DNA of 64,000 nt, taken from contig NZ_JAAZQL010000001.1 of assembly GCF_012275515.1 (NCBI RefSeq), positions 62,001-126,000 of the forward strand. The letters are read 5' to 3'. The stretch's first letter is position 1. The number at the start of each line of letters is the position of its first letter. Origin of the DNA: Novosphingobium sp. SG707 (GTDB lineage: Bacteria; Pseudomonadota; Alphaproteobacteria; Sphingomonadales; Sphingomonadaceae). Below the pieces are notes generated by a model, which saw nothing but the letters and a program-made list of their open reading frames with translations, had not been told where the DNA came from and searched no databases. The translations under genes were made by a program, and so were the position numbers. This document shows, piece by piece, positions 61,998 through 64,000 of the stretch.

Positions 61998-63021
61998 GGG
62001 GCAGCTCCATGTCCGACGGTACGCCGGGAACCCAGGCCATACCGGTAATTTCGCTGAATTCGCGCCGCTGTTTTACCCAGTTGCGCCCGCTGTCATCGCT
62101 GATGAAAAGATGCCCAAACTTGGTGCCCGCCATCATCAGGTCGGGCAAAGCCGGATTGGCGCCAAAGGCCCACAGACAGGAATTGGGCTGATAGTCCAGC
62201 TTGCTCTCGGCCCATGTGGCCCCTGCGTCCGCAGACACCAGCACCGCCGCCGTATTGCCCGGCGTGCCGTCGCCAATGCCGATCGCCAGTTCGCGGTCGC
62301 TGCCCGGTTTGCGCAGCAGCACGCGGGCATAGCGCAGGCCCCAGGTTTCGCGGGCATGCATACGGGTCCACGTCTGCCCGCCATCGGTCGAGCGGTAAAG
62401 CGCGTTGACCACCAGCACCAGAACCGTGTCTTCCTGACCAGCCTGGGCGGGCAGGATCACGATGTCATGGATGTCGGAATTGCCCGCATGATGGGGCCAT
62501 TCCTCATCCAGCCGCGCCCATGTGTTGCCACCATCAAGCGTGCGGAACAGGCCGCCTTCTTCCACGCCCACCCAGACATCGAGCGGATCGCGGGGATTGA
62601 CCGCCAGCGCCAGCATACGCGGGCGGCTGACCCCGGCGCAACGCTCGGGCATCAGCAGATCGGTCTGCTCCCACGTCTTGCCGCCGTCTGTGCTGCGGAA
62701 AAACGCAGCGCGGGTGGGTGATCCGGTCCCGGCGTACATGTAATCGGGGTTGCTCTCCGAAACGGCCAGTTTCCACACGGCAAAACCGCTGAGCGCGCAA
62801 TCGACCTGATGCCAATGCGCCCCGCAATCCTCGCTGCGGAAAAGGCCGCGCTCACTGCCCGCCCAGATCGCGCCGTTCCGGCGCGGGTCCACCAGAAGGC
62901 AGCGCACGCAATCGTCATATTCCAGATCCTGGCCCACATTGATGCGATACCAGTTCGTGCCACCATCGTGGCTGCGCATGATCGCCTGTCCGTCGGTCGA
63001 TACCAAAAGCGTCTTCTGCAT
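61984..63021 (-). CDS. Seven-Asp-box BNR beta-propeller protein 2
   Basis: 345 residues, cytosolic. Seven Asp boxes: SHDGGTNW, SEDCGAHW, STDGGKTW, TLDGGNTW, STDGGQTW, SADAGATW, SDDSGRNW. The N-terminal half matches propeller 1 almost exactly; the rest has diverged, with a PAQAGQED insertion and a different blade 4. The frame upstream to 63192 is open but the paralogue starts at 63021, so this ATG is preferred. It follows the aldehyde dehydrogenase gene by about 40 bases and is co-translated with VOC 2. It may act as a binding or scaffold protein for the operon's enzymes. Confidence 0.85.
   Translation of the reverse strand: MQKTLLVSTDGQAIMRSHDGGTNWYRINVGQDLEYDDCVRCLLVDPRRNGAIWAGSERGLFRSEDCGAHWHQVDCALSGFAVWKLAVSESNPDYMYAGTGSPTRAAFFRSTDGGKTWEQTDLLMPERCAGVSRPRMLALAVNPRDPLDVWVGVEEGGLFRTLDGGNTWARLDEEWPHHAGNSDIHDIVILPAQAGQEDTVLVLVVNALYRSTDGGQTWTRMHARETWGLRYARVLLRKPGSDRELAIGIGDGTPGNTAAVLVSADAGATWAESKLDYQPNSCLWAFGANPALPDLMMAGTKFGHLFISDDSGRNWVKQRREFSEITGMAWVPGVPSDMELPHETH
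62566..63021. repeat. Near-identical repeat, copy 2 (with 49741-50198)
   Basis: See the partner copy. Mismatches increase with distance from the start codon, and the two sequences part completely after about 460 bases, inside the fourth Asp-box blade. Confidence 0.85.
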
Positions 63022-63062
63022 TTTCGCTGTTCCACTATCTGTTTGAGGTCGGCTCAAAAATC

Positions 63063-64000
63063 TCAGCTGAGATTGACCCACACGCTCTTTGTCTCGCTGT
63101 AGAGTTCCATCGCGGCGCGGCCATGCTCGCGGCCCCAGCCCGATTGTTTGAAACCACCAAAGGGGCTGGCCGGATCGACCATGTTGAAACAATTGATCCA
63201 GACCGTGCCTGCCTTGACCGCCTCGGCCATGCGATGCGCGGTCTTGAGGTCGTTGGTCCAGATGCCCGCCGACAGGCCGAATTCGCTGTCATTGGCCTGA
63301 CGCACCAATTCTTCGGGATCGGTCCAGGTCAGGGCGGAAAGCACAGGGCCGAAGATCTCTTCGCGCACCACCCGCATGTCCGGTCCGGCCGAGGCCAGAA
63401 TGGTGGGCTCAAAGAAGAAGCCCCTGGCCTGTTCCGCAGGGCGACGCCCGCCCGCCAGAACCTGCGCGCCTTCCTGCTGGCCGATATTCACATAGCCGTT
63501 CACCACATCCCACTGTTCCTGCGAGATCAGCGGGCCAAAGGTGGTGGCGTCGTCCAGGCCATTGCCGATCTTTTGCGCCGCGGCATGAGCGGCGATGCGC
63601 TCAAGCAGCTCATCGGCCACGCTGGCATGGGCATAAAGGCGCGAACCGGCGGTGCAGGTCTGGCCCTGATTGAAGAAGATGCCCGAAGCGATGCTGGCCG
63701 CCGCCGCGTCCAGATCGGCATCGGCCAGCACGATCTGGGGCGACTTGCCGCCCAGCTCAAGGCTAACCTTCTTGAGATTGCCCGCGCTGCCGCGCACAAT
63801 GGCCTTGCCGACGGCGGTCGATCCGGTGAAGGCCACCTTGTCCACGCCGGGATGTTCGACCAGCGCCGCGCCCGCTTCGCCAAAACCGGGGACGACATTG
63901 ATGACGCCCGCCGGGAAGCCCGCCTCCAGCGCCAATTCGCCAAGACGAAGCGCGGTGAGCGGGGTCTGTTCAGCAGGCTTGAGGATGACGCAGCAGCCCG
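63063..64000 (-). CDS. Aldehyde dehydrogenase, C-terminal part (runs off the right edge)
   Basis: The visible 312 codons carry the family motifs CCVILKPAEQTPLTALRLG, the base Glu in LELGGKSPQIV and the catalytic Cys in NQGQTCTAGSRLY, ending EHGRAAMELYSETKSVWV. This is the betaine/phenylacetaldehyde-type branch, distinct from the GabD-like gene at 55602. The start lies beyond 64000. The frame is open through the edge, so the apparent ATG at 63935 is internal. It is probably the first visible gene of the nine-gene operon. Confidence 0.92.
   Translation of the reverse strand, partial: GCCVILKPAEQTPLTALRLGELALEAGFPAGVINVVPGFGEAGAALVEHPGVDKVAFTGSTAVGKAIVRGSAGNLKKVSLELGGKSPQIVLADADLDAAAASIASGIFFNQGQTCTAGSRLYAHASVADELLERIAAHAAAQKIGNGLDDATTFGPLISQEQWDVVNGYVNIGQQEGAQVLAGGRRPAEQARGFFFEPTILASAGPDMRVVREEIFGPVLSALTWTDPEELVRQANDSEFGLSAGIWTNDLKTAHRMAEAVKAGTVWINCFNMVDPASPFGGFKQSGWGREHGRAAMELYSETKSVWVNLS

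Noticed and set aside
1..64000. CRISPR arrays, tRNA or rRNA genes
   Set aside because: No regularly spaced repeats and no tRNA-like or rRNA-like sequence was noticed on either strand; small RNAs cannot be excluded by eye.

Overview
The window looks like a chromosomal (or large-replicon) stretch of a GC-rich alphaproteobacterium, most probably a sphingomonad (Novosphingobium/Sphingomonas-like). The reasons are four TonB-dependent receptors or receptor-like proteins, many small catabolic operons joined by ATGA/GTGA overlaps, and protein families typical of that group. The assignment rests on gene content only. No rRNA, tRNA or CRISPR array was seen.

Region 1 (1-14583) is a soluble di-iron monooxygenase locus of the propane/acetone (Prm/Mim) type. 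The minus-strand operon reads prmA (alpha subunit), prmB (reductase), prmC (beta), prmD (coupling protein), a GroEL paralogue, a D-lactate dehydrogenase-type FAD/Fe-S protein, and the 5' part of an AcoR/MimR-like sigma-54 activator that runs off the left edge. Divergent from it are a cytochrome c, a glyoxalase I-like enzyme, a Tat-exported small subunit, a GMC dehydrogenase and an NRAMP metal transporter. Two near-consensus sigma-54 promoters (9833-9848 minus, 10068-10083 plus) flank one cluster of inverted TGTGC repeats, so both arms probably answer to the same activator. Together the genes could take propane/2-propanol/acetone to acetol, methylglyoxal, D-lactate and pyruvate.

Region 2 (14584-27240) holds an IS3-family relic fused to an enoyl-CoA hydratase relic, a translationally coupled signalling operon (small membrane protein, hybrid histidine kinase, response regulator-GGDEF), an exported DUF1592/DUF1552/ankyrin operon, a pyridoxamine-phosphate-oxidase-like protein, and a TetR/DUF1348 pair with a double operator.

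Region 3 (27240-36060) is more mosaic: a broken HerA-like ATPase joined to a 5'-truncated cyanase, a TonB receptor with a cytochrome c'-like protein, a 3'-truncated IS5 transposase, then MATE, GNAT and FMN-reductase genes.

Region 4 (36098-48801) looks like an amine or nitrogenous-compound catabolic locus: TonB receptor, acyl-CoA-dehydrogenase-type flavin monooxygenase, LysR regulator, class III aminotransferase-MFS-carboxymuconolactone decarboxylase operon, and a converging operon of glutamine synthetase-like ligase, class I glutamine amidotransferase-like hydrolase and cytochrome P450, with a divergent AraC regulator. The ligase/hydrolase/oxygenase set resembles gamma-glutamylation routes known for aniline and isopropylamine.

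Region 5 (48767-64000) carries a duplicated two-gene module (seven-Asp-box beta-propeller overlapping a VOC protein), a LuxR-type regulator, a TonB receptor with an exported YtcJ-like amidohydrolase, and a tight minus-strand operon of at least nine genes: aldehyde dehydrogenase, propeller, VOC, PF06684 protein, alpha/beta hydrolase, benzoylformate-decarboxylase-like ThDP enzyme, SDR lacking the usual catalytic residues, cytochrome b561 and a second aldehyde dehydrogenase. Its substrate is not known; it is the least explained system here.
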